This document shows positions 55,443 through 63,962 of a stretch of 64,000 bases of DNA, piece after piece (the stretch's first letter is position 1; each line of letters begins with the position of its first letter). Below the pieces are notes generated by a model. That model was not told where the DNA came from. It made no database searches and worked only from the letters and a program-made list of their open reading frames with translations. The stretch lies in NCBI GenBank assembly GCA_934693135.1, contig CAKUVA010000004.1, forward strand, positions 1 through 64,000, read 5' to 3'. Source of the DNA: an uncultured Bacteroidales bacterium (GTDB lineage: Bacteria > Bacteroidota > Bacteroidia > Bacteroidales > UBA932). The position numbers were made by a program, and so were the translations under genes.

Positions 55443-56936
55443 ATGACACATAAGATATCAGATGAAACGCTTACCCTTGCACGAGTAAAGGAAATAATCG
55501 ATAACCATGAAACACTTGAGCTTTCGGAAGCCTCAGCAAAAGCGGTACAGAAATGTCGTGACTACTTGGATAGCAAGATGGAAGACATCGGTAGACCGGT
55601 ATATGGCGTTACTACAGGGTTCGGTTCGCTCTGTAATATAACTATACCGGAAGCGGATCTTTCGCAGCTACAGCATAACCTGGTGATGTCACATGCTTGT
55701 GGGACGGGCGACCCGGTACGCCCGGAAATCGTCAAATTGATGCTTCTGATGAAGATACAGTCGCTCTCCTATGGACATTCCGGAGTGCAGATGATCACTA
55801 TACAGAGGCTTATCGACATGTTCAACAACGACATCCTTCCTGTTGTCTATCAGCAAGGGTCACTCGGAGCATCAGGAGACCTCGCTCCTCTCGCCCATAT
55901 GTGCCTGCCTTTGATAGGGCTTGGAGAAGTGCGCTACAAGGGGCAGGTGCGTCAGTCTGTAGATGTCTGGCATGAACTCGGTTGGGAACCGATACGTCTT
56001 CAGTCGAAAGAAGGTCTTGCCCTTCTCAATGGCACACAGTTTATGAGCGCACACGCGGTATGGGCATTGATAAAAAGCCAAAGGCTTTCTCGTTGGGCTG
56101 ATTGTATCGGAGCGATGTCCTTAGAGGCCTACGACGGTCGAATCGAGCCGTTCTACGAACTAACCCATCTTCTGCGCCGCCACAAGGGGCAGTTGGAAAC
56201 AGCGGATAATTTTCTGAAACTACTTGATGGAAGCGAACTTATACGCAGACCGAAGCAACACGTTCAGGATCCGTACTCGTTCCGTTGCATCCCTCAAGTG
56301 CATGGTGCTGTGAAGGACAATATACGCTATGTGGAATCTGTCATCGGTAATGAAATCAACAGTGCCACAGACAATCCTAACGTCTTCCCTGACGAGGATA
56401 TGATAATATCGGCTGGAAACTTCCACGGCGAGCCTATAGCCATACCGATGGATACCCTTGCTATAGCTATGTCTGAGCTGTCAAATATTTCTGAAAGAAG
56501 GATTTACAAACTGATAAGCGGACAGCGCGGACTTCCTATGTTCCTTGTTGCAAAGCCAGGTCTTAATAGTGGTTTCATGATTCCGCAGTATACGGCGGCA
56601 TCTATCGTTAGCCAGAACAAGATGCTTTGCTGGCCTGCATCATGCGATTCGATTCCGTCTTCACAGGGGCAGGAAGACCATGTAAGTATGGGCTCTAACT
56701 CTGCCACGAAGCTTGTTCGCGTTGTAGACAATGTCGAGACGGTTTTGGCAATCGAACTGTTCAATGCAGCCCAAGCTTTGGAATTCCGTCGCCCTGGTAA
56801 GTCCTCACCACTTATCGAAAAGCTGTTTGCAGGTTACCGAAAAGAAGTTCCTTTCTTAGAGGTTGATACCTATATGCATCCGCTCATAATGAAGAGTATC
56901 GAATTCTTGAGAAACGAGACCAATCTTGTTATATAA
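55443..56936 (+). CDS. hutH: Histidine ammonia-lyase
   Basis: A 497-residue lyase removing ammonia from histidine to give urocanate, the first step of the pathway. The A-S-G triad that self-cyclises to the MIO electrophile is at residues 143-145 in G-S-L-G-A-S-G-D-L-A-P-L. The catalytic tyrosine lies in Y-G-V-T-T-G-F-G (Tyr54). Q-D-x-Y-S-x-R-C-type sequence is also present. An upstream ATG at 55416 overlaps the hutU end and adds nine residues; either start is possible. hutI follows with its ATG two bases after the stop. Confidence 0.95.
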   Translation: MTHKISDETLTLARVKEIIDNHETLELSEASAKAVQKCRDYLDSKMEDIGRPVYGVTTGFGSLCNITIPEADLSQLQHNLVMSHACGTGDPVRPEIVKLMLLMKIQSLSYGHSGVQMITIQRLIDMFNNDILPVVYQQGSLGASGDLAPLAHMCLPLIGLGEVRYKGQVRQSVDVWHELGWEPIRLQSKEGLALLNGTQFMSAHAVWALIKSQRLSRWADCIGAMSLEAYDGRIEPFYELTHLLRRHKGQLETADNFLKLLDGSELIRRPKQHVQDPYSFRCIPQVHGAVKDNIRYVESVIGNEINSATDNPNVFPDEDMIISAGNFHGEPIAIPMDTLAIAMSELSNISERRIYKLISGQRGLPMFLVAKPGLNSGFMIPQYTAASIVSQNKMLCWPASCDSIPSSQGQEDHVSMGSNSATKLVRVVDNVETVLAIELFNAAQALEFRRPGKSSPLIEKLFAGYRKEVPFLEVDTYMHPLIMKSIEFLRNETNLVI

Positions 56937-56937
56937 G

Positions 56938-58200
56938 ATGAGGATATTGATAAAAAATATCCGTAGCATCATTGGAGTTACGAAATATGGAACACTTCGC
57001 AAGACTGGTGAAGCAATGTCGGAGGTTGGAACTATTGATGATGCATGGATTCTTATTGATGGAGAACGCATTTCTGACTTGGGCCTAATGGATAGCTGTC
57101 CATCGGCCGAAGATGCGGAAATGATTGATGCTGGAGGAGGTATGGTCCTTCCGTCATTCTGTGATTCACATACGCACATAGTCTTTGCTGGAAGTCGTGA
57201 ACGAGAGTTTCTGGACAAGATAGAAGGTAAGTCATATGCTGAAATCGCTGCCAATGGTGGAGGTATACTTAATTCAGCTGATCTGCTTCATGATACGCCT
57301 GAGGATGAGCTTTATCGCCAAGCGATGGAACGCGTGAATGAGATGATAGCGAAGGGTACAGGGGCAATGGAAATAAAGAGTGGCTACGGTCTAACGACGG
57401 AAGATGAACTGAAAATTCTCCGTGTTATAAGGCGGATACGGGAGACATCGCCTGCCATAATCCGCGCCACCTTCCTCGGAGCCCATGCTGTCGGGAGGGC
57501 ATTCACCGGAAGACAAGACGAATATGTGAACTACGTCTGCAATGATATGATTCCAGCCATAGCTGCAGCGGATAAGAAAAATCATATAGCTGATTTCATA
57601 GATGTTTTTTGTGAGGAGGGTTTCTTTACCCCAGAGGAAACGGACAAGATATTGTCAGCAGGCGAACGCTATGGACTTGGCGTAAAACTTCATGCGAACC
57701 AACTTGCTGTTTCTGGCGGAGTTCAGGTAGGAGTTCGTCACAATGCACTTTCAGTAGATCATCTCGAAAGTACTACTGATGAAGAGATACGCATTCTAAA
57801 GGGCAGTAAGACTATGCCTACAATGTTGCCAGGTGCGTCATTCTTTCTTAGAATGCAGTATGGAAAGGCCAAAGATTTCATCAACGCTGGACTTGGTGTT
57901 GCTTTGGCATCAGACTATAACCCTGGTTCGTCGCCATGTGGGGATATGCGTTTTGTCATGGCACTCGGTTGTATACAGATGCGCCTTACTCCTGTGCAAG
58001 CATTGAATGCATGTACTCTGAATAGTGCTTATGCTATGGGAATCAGCGATATAGTCGGGTCAATAGAAAAAGGAAAGATGGCGAATCTTATTATCACATT
58101 GCCTGTGCCTTCACTGAATTGGATTCCATATTGCTACCAAAGCCCGTTTATAAATAAAGTCATTCTAAAGGGGAAAGAGATCAGATCGAAGTTCCTTTGA
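56938..58200 (+). CDS. hutI: Imidazolonepropionase
   Basis: A 420-residue amidohydrolase opening the imidazolone ring to formiminoglutamate. The metal-binding H-x-H is in D-S-H-T-H-I-V-F-A-G (residues 78 and 80). Further ligands are in K-L-H-A-N-Q-L, V-D-H-L-E and A-S-D-Y-N-P-G-S-S-P. It completes a full histidine to glutamate route with the three genes before it. Its last 20 bases overlap the end of the convergent DUF4251 gene. Confidence 0.95.
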   Translation: MRILIKNIRSIIGVTKYGTLRKTGEAMSEVGTIDDAWILIDGERISDLGLMDSCPSAEDAEMIDAGGGMVLPSFCDSHTHIVFAGSREREFLDKIEGKSYAEIAANGGGILNSADLLHDTPEDELYRQAMERVNEMIAKGTGAMEIKSGYGLTTEDELKILRVIRRIRETSPAIIRATFLGAHAVGRAFTGRQDEYVNYVCNDMIPAIAAADKKNHIADFIDVFCEEGFFTPEETDKILSAGERYGLGVKLHANQLAVSGGVQVGVRHNALSVDHLESTTDEEIRILKGSKTMPTMLPGASFFLRMQYGKAKDFINAGLGVALASDYNPGSSPCGDMRFVMALGCIQMRLTPVQALNACTLNSAYAMGISDIVGSIEKGKMANLIITLPVPSLNWIPYCYQSPFINKVILKGKEIRSKFL

Positions 58201-58816
58201 ATACTTTTGACTTTTCTGAAGGCAACAATATTCCACTCAGAGTTATCCGGTTAGCGCTGAAAGTTGGGTTGATTACGGCTTGCGCTTCACCGGATCCTTT
58301 GTTTATGAATATCATGATATTAGCTGAAATAGCCACTCCTTGAACATCGAAAGTGTATGTAATATTTCCTTTCTTGTTTGTATACATTTTGATGTTTGAA
58401 GCCTTGCCATCTAATGTTATGCCGCCGACACCATTCGGACCTCCACCTAAGGCTGGAGAGATCTGTACCGATGCGTGGTCGTCGCGTACAGAAATGAAAT
58501 TCGTTGTACTTGTGACAAAAGCGATGTTGCCATATTTGTCTGTCAATTTGTCTGCTTCCAAAACGAAATCAAGTTTCTCAAGCGCGTTGACTCCTTCTAT
58601 GAATGCGGCGGAATCTTTTGCTGCCTGAATCTTTTTGCTTAATAACTTCAACGCTTTGGCATTGGCTTTTGCCTGTGCTGACAATGTGGGATCAGACTTG
58701 ATTTGAGCCTTTTCTATTTCTGCTTTCTCTGTGGATGTGTATATTCGTTTATTTGTCTGCGCAAACCCTGTTGTGCATATCAGCACCAGCAGGATAAATG
58801 ATGCTATCCGTTTCAT
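58181..58816 (-). CDS. DUF4251-type exported protein
   Basis: A 211-residue protein with a signal peptide (about 1-19, ending G-F-A-Q) and a helical lysine/alanine-rich stretch. A beta-rich DUF4251-like domain follows from about residue 70 (V-S-T-x-x-N-F-I-S-V-R-D-D-x-A, G-G-P-N-G-V-G-G-I-T-L-D-G). The domain is almost confined to Bacteroidetes and has no known function. The start at 58816 is chosen because the signal peptide begins there; eight upstream residues would spoil it. It may be co-transcribed with the NhaC-like gene, which ends 68 bases upstream. Confidence 0.82.
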   Translation of the reverse strand: MKRIASFILLVLICTTGFAQTNKRIYTSTEKAEIEKAQIKSDPTLSAQAKANAKALKLLSKKIQAAKDSAAFIEGVNALEKLDFVLEADKLTDKYGNIAFVTSTTNFISVRDDHASVQISPALGGGPNGVGGITLDGKASNIKMYTNKKGNITYTFDVQGVAISANIMIFINKGSGEAQAVINPTFSANRITLSGILLPSEKSKVFKGTSI

Positions 58817-58884
58817 AATCTTATATATGTTAAAGCACATTTCGCCTAATCAAAGTGCATGCCATAACAGTAAGGACAAGAAAC

Positions 58885-60360
58885 TTATGCATCCTTGATC
58901 TCATTGCCTCTGAAGATTTTGTATCCGGCTATGGCCATCGCTATGCTCATCAGCGGACTTATAATATTGAAGAAGCAGAAAGGGAAGTAAACGATTGTCG
59001 GGACACTCAATATTGTGGCTTGAGTCATGCCGCAGCTGCTCCATGGATAAAGAGGGGATGTAACAGTTGCGGAATCTTCCACTGAACGTCCGAGTAGCCT
59101 GCTTTCATATCCACGTTTAGCATAGATATCTTTATAGATGTCAGATGTTAGGATGATTGCCAAGTACTGGTCGGAAATTACTCCGTTGAGAATCACGCCT
59201 GTACCTACAGTAGATGCGACAAGCCCTGTTCTTGTCTTGGTCATAGGCAATATAAGTGAAGCAAGATGGTGCAACATTCCGCTTGCTTTCATGCAACCGC
59301 CGAAGCACATTGCACAAATTATTAGATAGACAGTGTTCAACATACCGAGCATGCCTCTTGACGAAACGAGCTTATTTACATCTTCAATACCTGTATCGAC
59401 TGATACTGAATCATATATAGTTTTGACTATTCCTGTGAACATTACTCCAGGGTGTCCACCTTTTCCGCTAAGCCCCATCGAATCAAGAGCATTGGATCCT
59501 ATCTCCGTAATTATATGTGGCTGAAGTATTATAGCGAATACAGCGGCGAGTATAGTCGAAATTCCCAATACCACTAGAGCGGGCATCTTCTTGGCAATCA
59601 TAATTCCTGTCACTATAGGTACAATCAATGTCCAGAGTGAGATGTTGAATTTTGATGAGAGAGTTTCGGTATATACTGAAATTTGAGCAGCATCATCTCC
59701 TCTGTGCAGGAATCCGAGAATAAGGAAAATAATGAGTGTCAATGCAAATGATGGCACTGTCGTGAGCATTAAGTATTTGATATGCTTGAATAGTGGAGTC
59801 CCAGATATTGATGATGCCATCACTGTTGTGTCAGAAAGCGGAGAAATCTTGTCCCCAAAATAAGCCCCTGATATTATGGCTCCTGCAATCATTCCGTCAC
59901 TGAAACCTTGGGCTTTTCCGATGCCCATCAGCGCCACTCCTATGGTGGCGATGGTCGTCCATGAACTTCCGATCATGACTGATATGAAGGCGCAAATTGC
60001 ACATGCGGTGAAAAGGAATATTTTAGGGGAGATGAGCTGTACTCCATAGAATATCAATGAAGGTACTGTGCCGCTCATCGTCCATGTCCCAGATATGCCT
60101 CCGATGAGAAATAGAATCACTATAGCTGTGGTAACGTCACCAATGTTACTCTTTATGGCGTCTTCGAAATCCTGCCATGGCTTGTGGAAAAGCCACATTG
60201 CCAACCATACACAAATTCCTGCCGAGAACAATAAGGCTACTTGGCTTGCTCCCAAGATTGCATCGCTTCCGAAGAATGAGATGTTGAGGATGAGCAGTGT
60301 TATGAGAATGATGATAGGTATCAGTGAGATACAAGTCCTTATTATGGATGTCTTCTTCAT
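58885..60360 (-). CDS. NhaC-family Na+/H+ antiporter
   Basis: A 491-residue membrane protein with about 11-12 helices and the NhaC/Arg-type antiporter pattern: T-x-x-I-x-x-I-G-V-A-L-M-G-I-G, G-A-I-I-S-G-A-Y-F-G-D-K-I-S-P-L-S-D-T-T and a late N-x-V-I-S-D-Q-Y. The family exchanges sodium for protons, or in some members amino acids such as malate/lactate or lysine. Ion specificity is not decidable. It lies downstream of peptide-processing genes, so transport of a small organic acid or peptide product is a minor alternative. Confidence 0.88.
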   Translation of the reverse strand: MKKTSIIRTCISLIPIIILITLLILNISFFGSDAILGASQVALLFSAGICVWLAMWLFHKPWQDFEDAIKSNIGDVTTAIVILFLIGGISGTWTMSGTVPSLIFYGVQLISPKIFLFTACAICAFISVMIGSSWTTIATIGVALMGIGKAQGFSDGMIAGAIISGAYFGDKISPLSDTTVMASSISGTPLFKHIKYLMLTTVPSFALTLIIFLILGFLHRGDDAAQISVYTETLSSKFNISLWTLIVPIVTGIMIAKKMPALVVLGISTILAAVFAIILQPHIITEIGSNALDSMGLSGKGGHPGVMFTGIVKTIYDSVSVDTGIEDVNKLVSSRGMLGMLNTVYLIICAMCFGGCMKASGMLHHLASLILPMTKTRTGLVASTVGTGVILNGVISDQYLAIILTSDIYKDIYAKRGYESRLLGRSVEDSATVTSPLYPWSSCGMTQATILSVPTIVYFPFCFFNIISPLMSIAMAIAGYKIFRGNEIKDA

Positions 60361-60421
60361 TTGCGTTAGTCCGTTTATGCAAATCTGTTTAAATTTAAAA
60401 ACAGTTTCTTGTTTTGGAACG

Positions 60422-60429
60422 CAAAGTTA
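60422..60429 (-). promoter_or_regulatory. Possible -7 box of the NhaC-like gene
   Basis: On the minus strand it reads TAACTTTG, matching TAnnTTTG, about 60 bases before the ATG, in the 73-base gap after the transglutaminase gene. Confidence 0.4.
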
Positions 60430-60433
60430 GCAA

Positions 60434-61813
60434 TTATTTCAGATAGGTAACATTCATAACGTAATTCCATTGGTCGAAGTAGATGTTTCCACCTCTCCAT
60501 TCCACCTCTCCGCGTTGAAAATCCACTGTTTCACTCCTCGGATATTTCTTTTCTGGAATCAATGTCCTTCCGAAGTCGTTGTTTACAACAAGCCTGTATG
60601 AGTCAATGGCTCCCATGTAATACTCGCCGCCAAAGGATTGGTCTACAGGAATCCATCCATATCCATCCAACCAGATTTCCGCCCAATCGTGGAGGCCGTC
60701 CTCTCCCGGATGCATCATGAAACCGCTCTGAAATCTTGCCGGAATACCTGCGCTTCTACAGAGTGTAATGAATAGGAGGCTAACTTGGCCGCAGTCTCCA
60801 TGTCTGTTTTTGAGAACATATTCCGGAATATTTGGAATTGTAGAATACTCTCTCGCGGAAGCCCATGGAAATGTATTGTCTACCCAATTATAGAAAGCTT
60901 GAGCCTTGGATAATTGACTGTTGAGCCCTTTTGATAGAGAATCTCTCAGTTCCAAAACACGTGGAGTGAACTTAATGTGGTTTTCCCTCTCACCGAGGTA
61001 TCTTTCAGCCTCCTTGCTTCTTACGATATCTTTGTCTTCTTTGGTAAGTCCGAGGGGAATCCATTCACCATATGATGTGTACTCGAATTCTTCATAGAAG
61101 ACCAATGGCCATCCTGAAGAAGCCTTTGTTTTCATATATAGAGTGCTATGTGCGCTAGCATTGCCGGAAAAAGTAAGTTCTTCAGAATTAGAAAGTGTGG
61201 TTCGGAAATATTGCGGTGAAGAAGTTCCTGAAGGCCTAGATATCCATCCTGCTTCTATGAATTTTACATCTTGCTGCCTTGGTATATCAGTCCTTGGATA
61301 AGGCAACCAACATCTTACTTCTTCTCCGTCAGGCACAGCGTCAGCATCTATGGTCAATGTGTATTTTACCCTTATCCTTTTGGGTTGACCGAGGTGACTA
61401 TGGATATCTGAAGAATCGTTTCCCATGACTTCTGCTGCCACCTTTTTGACATTTTCTTCGCCAATGTCCATGTGTGATGATTTTGCTCTTCCAGTTATTG
61501 ACTCTTTTATTGCTCTGCATTCTGAATCAATACGGAAAAGATTTGGGGCTGCATTCCGGAAATACTTGAGTTCGCCGTCGATTCTCATTGCCTCCAACTT
61601 GCCGGATGCAGTCCAATCTGTAATTTGGGCGTCAGTCACATTTGGAATATATTTTCTTATATAAGCCTTGACCTCATCAGGAGTCCGGCAGAAATCCAAT
61701 GCAATTCGGTGCTTAAGATCTTTTTCCCAGCTGTAATCTGTCTTTTCTCTGCATCCTGTCAATGCCGCTGTCACAATAATTGCTATCAATATAAATTTTT
61801 TCGATGCTATCAT
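60434..61813 (-). CDS. Transglutaminase-like lipoprotein
   Basis: A 459-residue lipoprotein (lipobox L-T-G-C, Cys21). The papain-like transglutaminase core is C-terminal: R-H-G-D-C-G-Q-V-S with the nucleophile, G-L-H-D-W-A-E-I-W-L with the histidine, and P-V-D-Q-S-F-G with the aspartate. All three catalytic residues are present. Most bacterial members are peptidases or of unknown role rather than cross-linkers. It starts 8 bases after the stop of the dipeptide epimerase gene, suggesting both act on cell-wall peptides in the periplasm. Ten upstream codons are open but overlap the epimerase gene and delay the signal peptide, so ATG 61813 is used. Confidence 0.87.
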   Translation of the reverse strand: MIASKKFILIAIIVTAALTGCREKTDYSWEKDLKHRIALDFCRTPDEVKAYIRKYIPNVTDAQITDWTASGKLEAMRIDGELKYFRNAAPNLFRIDSECRAIKESITGRAKSSHMDIGEENVKKVAAEVMGNDSSDIHSHLGQPKRIRVKYTLTIDADAVPDGEEVRCWLPYPRTDIPRQQDVKFIEAGWISRPSGTSSPQYFRTTLSNSEELTFSGNASAHSTLYMKTKASSGWPLVFYEEFEYTSYGEWIPLGLTKEDKDIVRSKEAERYLGERENHIKFTPRVLELRDSLSKGLNSQLSKAQAFYNWVDNTFPWASAREYSTIPNIPEYVLKNRHGDCGQVSLLFITLCRSAGIPARFQSGFMMHPGEDGLHDWAEIWLDGYGWIPVDQSFGGEYYMGAIDSYRLVVNNDFGRTLIPEKKYPRSETVDFQRGEVEWRGGNIYFDQWNYVMNVTYLK

Positions 61814-61820
61814 ATATATG

Positions 61821-62987
61821 TCATTTGATAAGTTCGATGCCAAGTCCCGGAAGATTGTTCAATGTTATTTTGCCATCAGTTATAGTTGTGCCGTGGAATC
61901 GGTCGTTGCTAATCAAGAGGTTCCCGTCAAGGTCTGCGAAATCAACAGCCGGGGAAAGTTGTGCAGCTGCAGCTATGGCGCATGATGTTTCTGTCATGCA
62001 ACCTATCATGACTTTCATTCCTTCAGCTCTTGCATATGTCATCATCTTCCATGCCTCTCTCATCCCGGTACATTTCATCAACTTGATGTTTATTCCTGTG
62101 TAGACGCCTTTTATCGATGGGATATCTTTGAGACGTTGTATGGCTTCATCTGCAAATGTTGGAAGAGGGCTATGTTCTGTAAGCCAAGCATTTTCCTCTA
62201 TCATCTCCTTGGGCATAGGCTGTTCCACCATGACAATGCCATGATCTTTCAGCCAGAAAATTTCATCCAGTGCCTTTTCCTTGTCTTTCCATCCTTGGTT
62301 TGCGTCGACAGCTATCGGAAGATCACTCACTTCTCGTATTGCTGAAATCATTTCTTTGTCATGCGCCGTGCCTACTTTGACTTTTAGTATTTTGAATTGT
62401 CCTGCTACTTCCAATGTTTTCTGTTTTACCATTTCTTCTGTATCGATTCCAATGGTATAGGTCGTGCGTGGCGTTTTGGCCGGATTCAGGCCTAACATGC
62501 GATACCATGGAGCTCCAATCATCTTTCCGACAAGATCATGGAGAGCTATATCAATGGCTGCTTTGGCTGCGGAATCTCCGTCTGACAAGCTATCGACATA
62601 TGTTAATATGTCATCAATGCAGAACGGATCGCTAAACTGCTTGAGATTAACTTTCTTTAGGAAAGAACAGACACTTTCTACGGTTTGTCCAAGATATGGA
62701 GGCATAGAGGCTTCTCCATAACCGGTATAACCATCATAGTCTATCTGGACCTGTACATCTGGCGTTGTGCTCCTTGAAAATGATGATACTGTGAAAACAT
62801 GCTTCAGTTTTAGTTCATAAGGTTGAAATGAGAGTACCATTGACTTGCTCCTTTCTCCCTTTTTGTTGGATTTGCGTCCATCCATGGCTGCACGTGTATC
62901 ATGCAGAGTGTTTGCCAACAATGTTCCAGATAGTCCTGTTCCGGCGGCCGCGAGGGCTCCTTTTATGATAAAATCACGACGATTCAT
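61821..62987 (-). CDS. Tat-exported dipeptide epimerase (enolase superfamily)
   Basis: A 388-residue protein resembling L-Ala-D/L-Glu epimerases. The N-terminus M-N-R-R-D-F-I-I-K-G-A-L is a twin-arginine signal, so export of the folded enzyme is likely. The enolase barrel shows L-K-V-K-V-G with the first catalytic lysine, A-V-D-A-N-Q-G-W with a metal aspartate, V-E-Q-P, F-A-D-E-A-I and I-N-I-K-L-M-K with the second lysine. The reaction inverts the second residue of dipeptides such as L-Ala-D-Glu from peptidoglycan. The exact dipeptide is not readable. It heads the minus-strand unit with the transglutaminase-like gene. Confidence 0.88.
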   Translation of the reverse strand: MNRRDFIIKGALAAAGTGLSGTLLANTLHDTRAAMDGRKSNKKGERSKSMVLSFQPYELKLKHVFTVSSFSRSTTPDVQVQIDYDGYTGYGEASMPPYLGQTVESVCSFLKKVNLKQFSDPFCIDDILTYVDSLSDGDSAAKAAIDIALHDLVGKMIGAPWYRMLGLNPAKTPRTTYTIGIDTEEMVKQKTLEVAGQFKILKVKVGTAHDKEMISAIREVSDLPIAVDANQGWKDKEKALDEIFWLKDHGIVMVEQPMPKEMIEENAWLTEHSPLPTFADEAIQRLKDIPSIKGVYTGINIKLMKCTGMREAWKMMTYARAEGMKVMIGCMTETSCAIAAAAQLSPAVDFADLDGNLLISNDRFHGTTITDGKITLNNLPGLGIELIK

Positions 62988-63011
62988 AATTATTGGAGGT
63001 TATGTAATATG

Positions 63012-63019
63012 CAAACTTA
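63012..63019 (-). promoter_or_regulatory. Probable -7 box of the epimerase operon
   Basis: On the minus strand it reads TAAGTTTG, a TAnnTTTG match 24 bases before the epimerase ATG. It lies only 12 bases from the divergent box at 63032-63039. Confidence 0.5.
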
Positions 63020-63031
63020 CGGAATTATTCC

Positions 63032-63039
63032 TAAATTTG
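63032..63039 (+). promoter_or_regulatory. Probable -7 box of the HAD phosphatase gene (leaderless)
   Basis: TAAATTTG matches TAnnTTTG and ends six bases before the ATG at 63046. This is the same spacing as at recJ and predicts a leaderless mRNA. Confidence 0.55.
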
Positions 63040-63045
63040 CGTATT

Positions 63046-63933
63046 ATGAGTACTAATTACAATAAGGAACTTACTCCTGATCTGAAAGCAAGGCTTTCGA
63101 AGATCAAACATATAGCACTTGATATGGATGGAACTATCTATATGGGTAGTAATCTTTTTCCATTTACGATAGGTTTTTTGGATGATATGACTGAAGCTGG
63201 CATTGGCTATTCTTTCTTGACCAATAATCCTACTAAATCAGTTGCTGATTATCTCCATAAACTTGAAGGTATGGGGGTTAAGGCAGACGAGGGAAATATG
63301 TATACAACTTCTCTTGCTGCAATTGATTATATAAAAGAAACTTATCCGCAGGCTAAACGTTTGTTCATGGTGGGTACCCAAAGTATGATAAGTCAGTTCG
63401 AAAAAGCAGGCTTTGAAAGCTGTACAGATAGTCCTGATGATGTGCCGGATGTCCTTGTAGTCGCTTTTGATACAACATTGACTTATCCTAAACTTTGCCG
63501 TGCCGCGTGGTGGGCAAGTCAAGGAATCCCATATATCGCCACTAATCCTGATCGTGTCTGTCCTACGGATCAGAGAACAGTTCTCGTCGATTGCGGTTCT
63601 TTGCAGAAGTGCATAGAGCATGCTACAGGAAGGAAACCAGATATCGTGCTTGGAAAGCCTGATCCGACAATGCTTGACGGAATCATGCACAGGCATGGTC
63701 TTAATCCAGAAGAAATAGCCATGGTAGGAGATCGTATTTATACTGATACTGCAATGGCTCATAATGCCGGAGCGGTAGGCGTTCTTGTCCTTTCTGGCGA
63801 AACGACCATTGAAACGGCTCTTAAGGTTGCGGAAGATGCTAAGACTAATCCTGCTCCTGAATTCTTCCCTCCTGATGTCATTGTACGAGATATCCGTGAA
63901 CTCGGCGACCTTATACTTGAATCGAGGAAGTAG
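63046..63933 (+). CDS. NagD-like HAD-family phosphatase
   Basis: A 295-residue HAD hydrolase of the type IIA (NagD/4-nitrophenylphosphatase) class. Motif I is L-D-M-D-G-T-I-Y (about 25-32), motif II F-L-T-N-N-P-T-K, motif III G-K-P-D-P and motif IV M-V-G-D-R-I-Y-T-D. A large cap domain lies between motifs II and III. It dephosphorylates small phosphorylated compounds such as sugar phosphates or nucleotides; the substrate is unknown. The frame is open far upstream (to 62845), antisense to the epimerase gene. The ATG at 63046, just after a promoter box, is the sound start. Confidence 0.9.
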   Translation: MSTNYNKELTPDLKARLSKIKHIALDMDGTIYMGSNLFPFTIGFLDDMTEAGIGYSFLTNNPTKSVADYLHKLEGMGVKADEGNMYTTSLAAIDYIKETYPQAKRLFMVGTQSMISQFEKAGFESCTDSPDDVPDVLVVAFDTTLTYPKLCRAAWWASQGIPYIATNPDRVCPTDQRTVLVDCGSLQKCIEHATGRKPDIVLGKPDPTMLDGIMHRHGLNPEEIAMVGDRIYTDTAMAHNAGAVGVLVLSGETTIETALKVAEDAKTNPAPEFFPPDVIVRDIRELGDLILESRK

Positions 63934-63962
63934 ATAAATTGTATTTCAAGACTTAAACAATT

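Noticed and set aside
62845-63045. 67-codon N-terminal extension of the HAD phosphatase
   Set aside because: It is antisense to the epimerase signal-peptide region and lies upstream of the promoter box.
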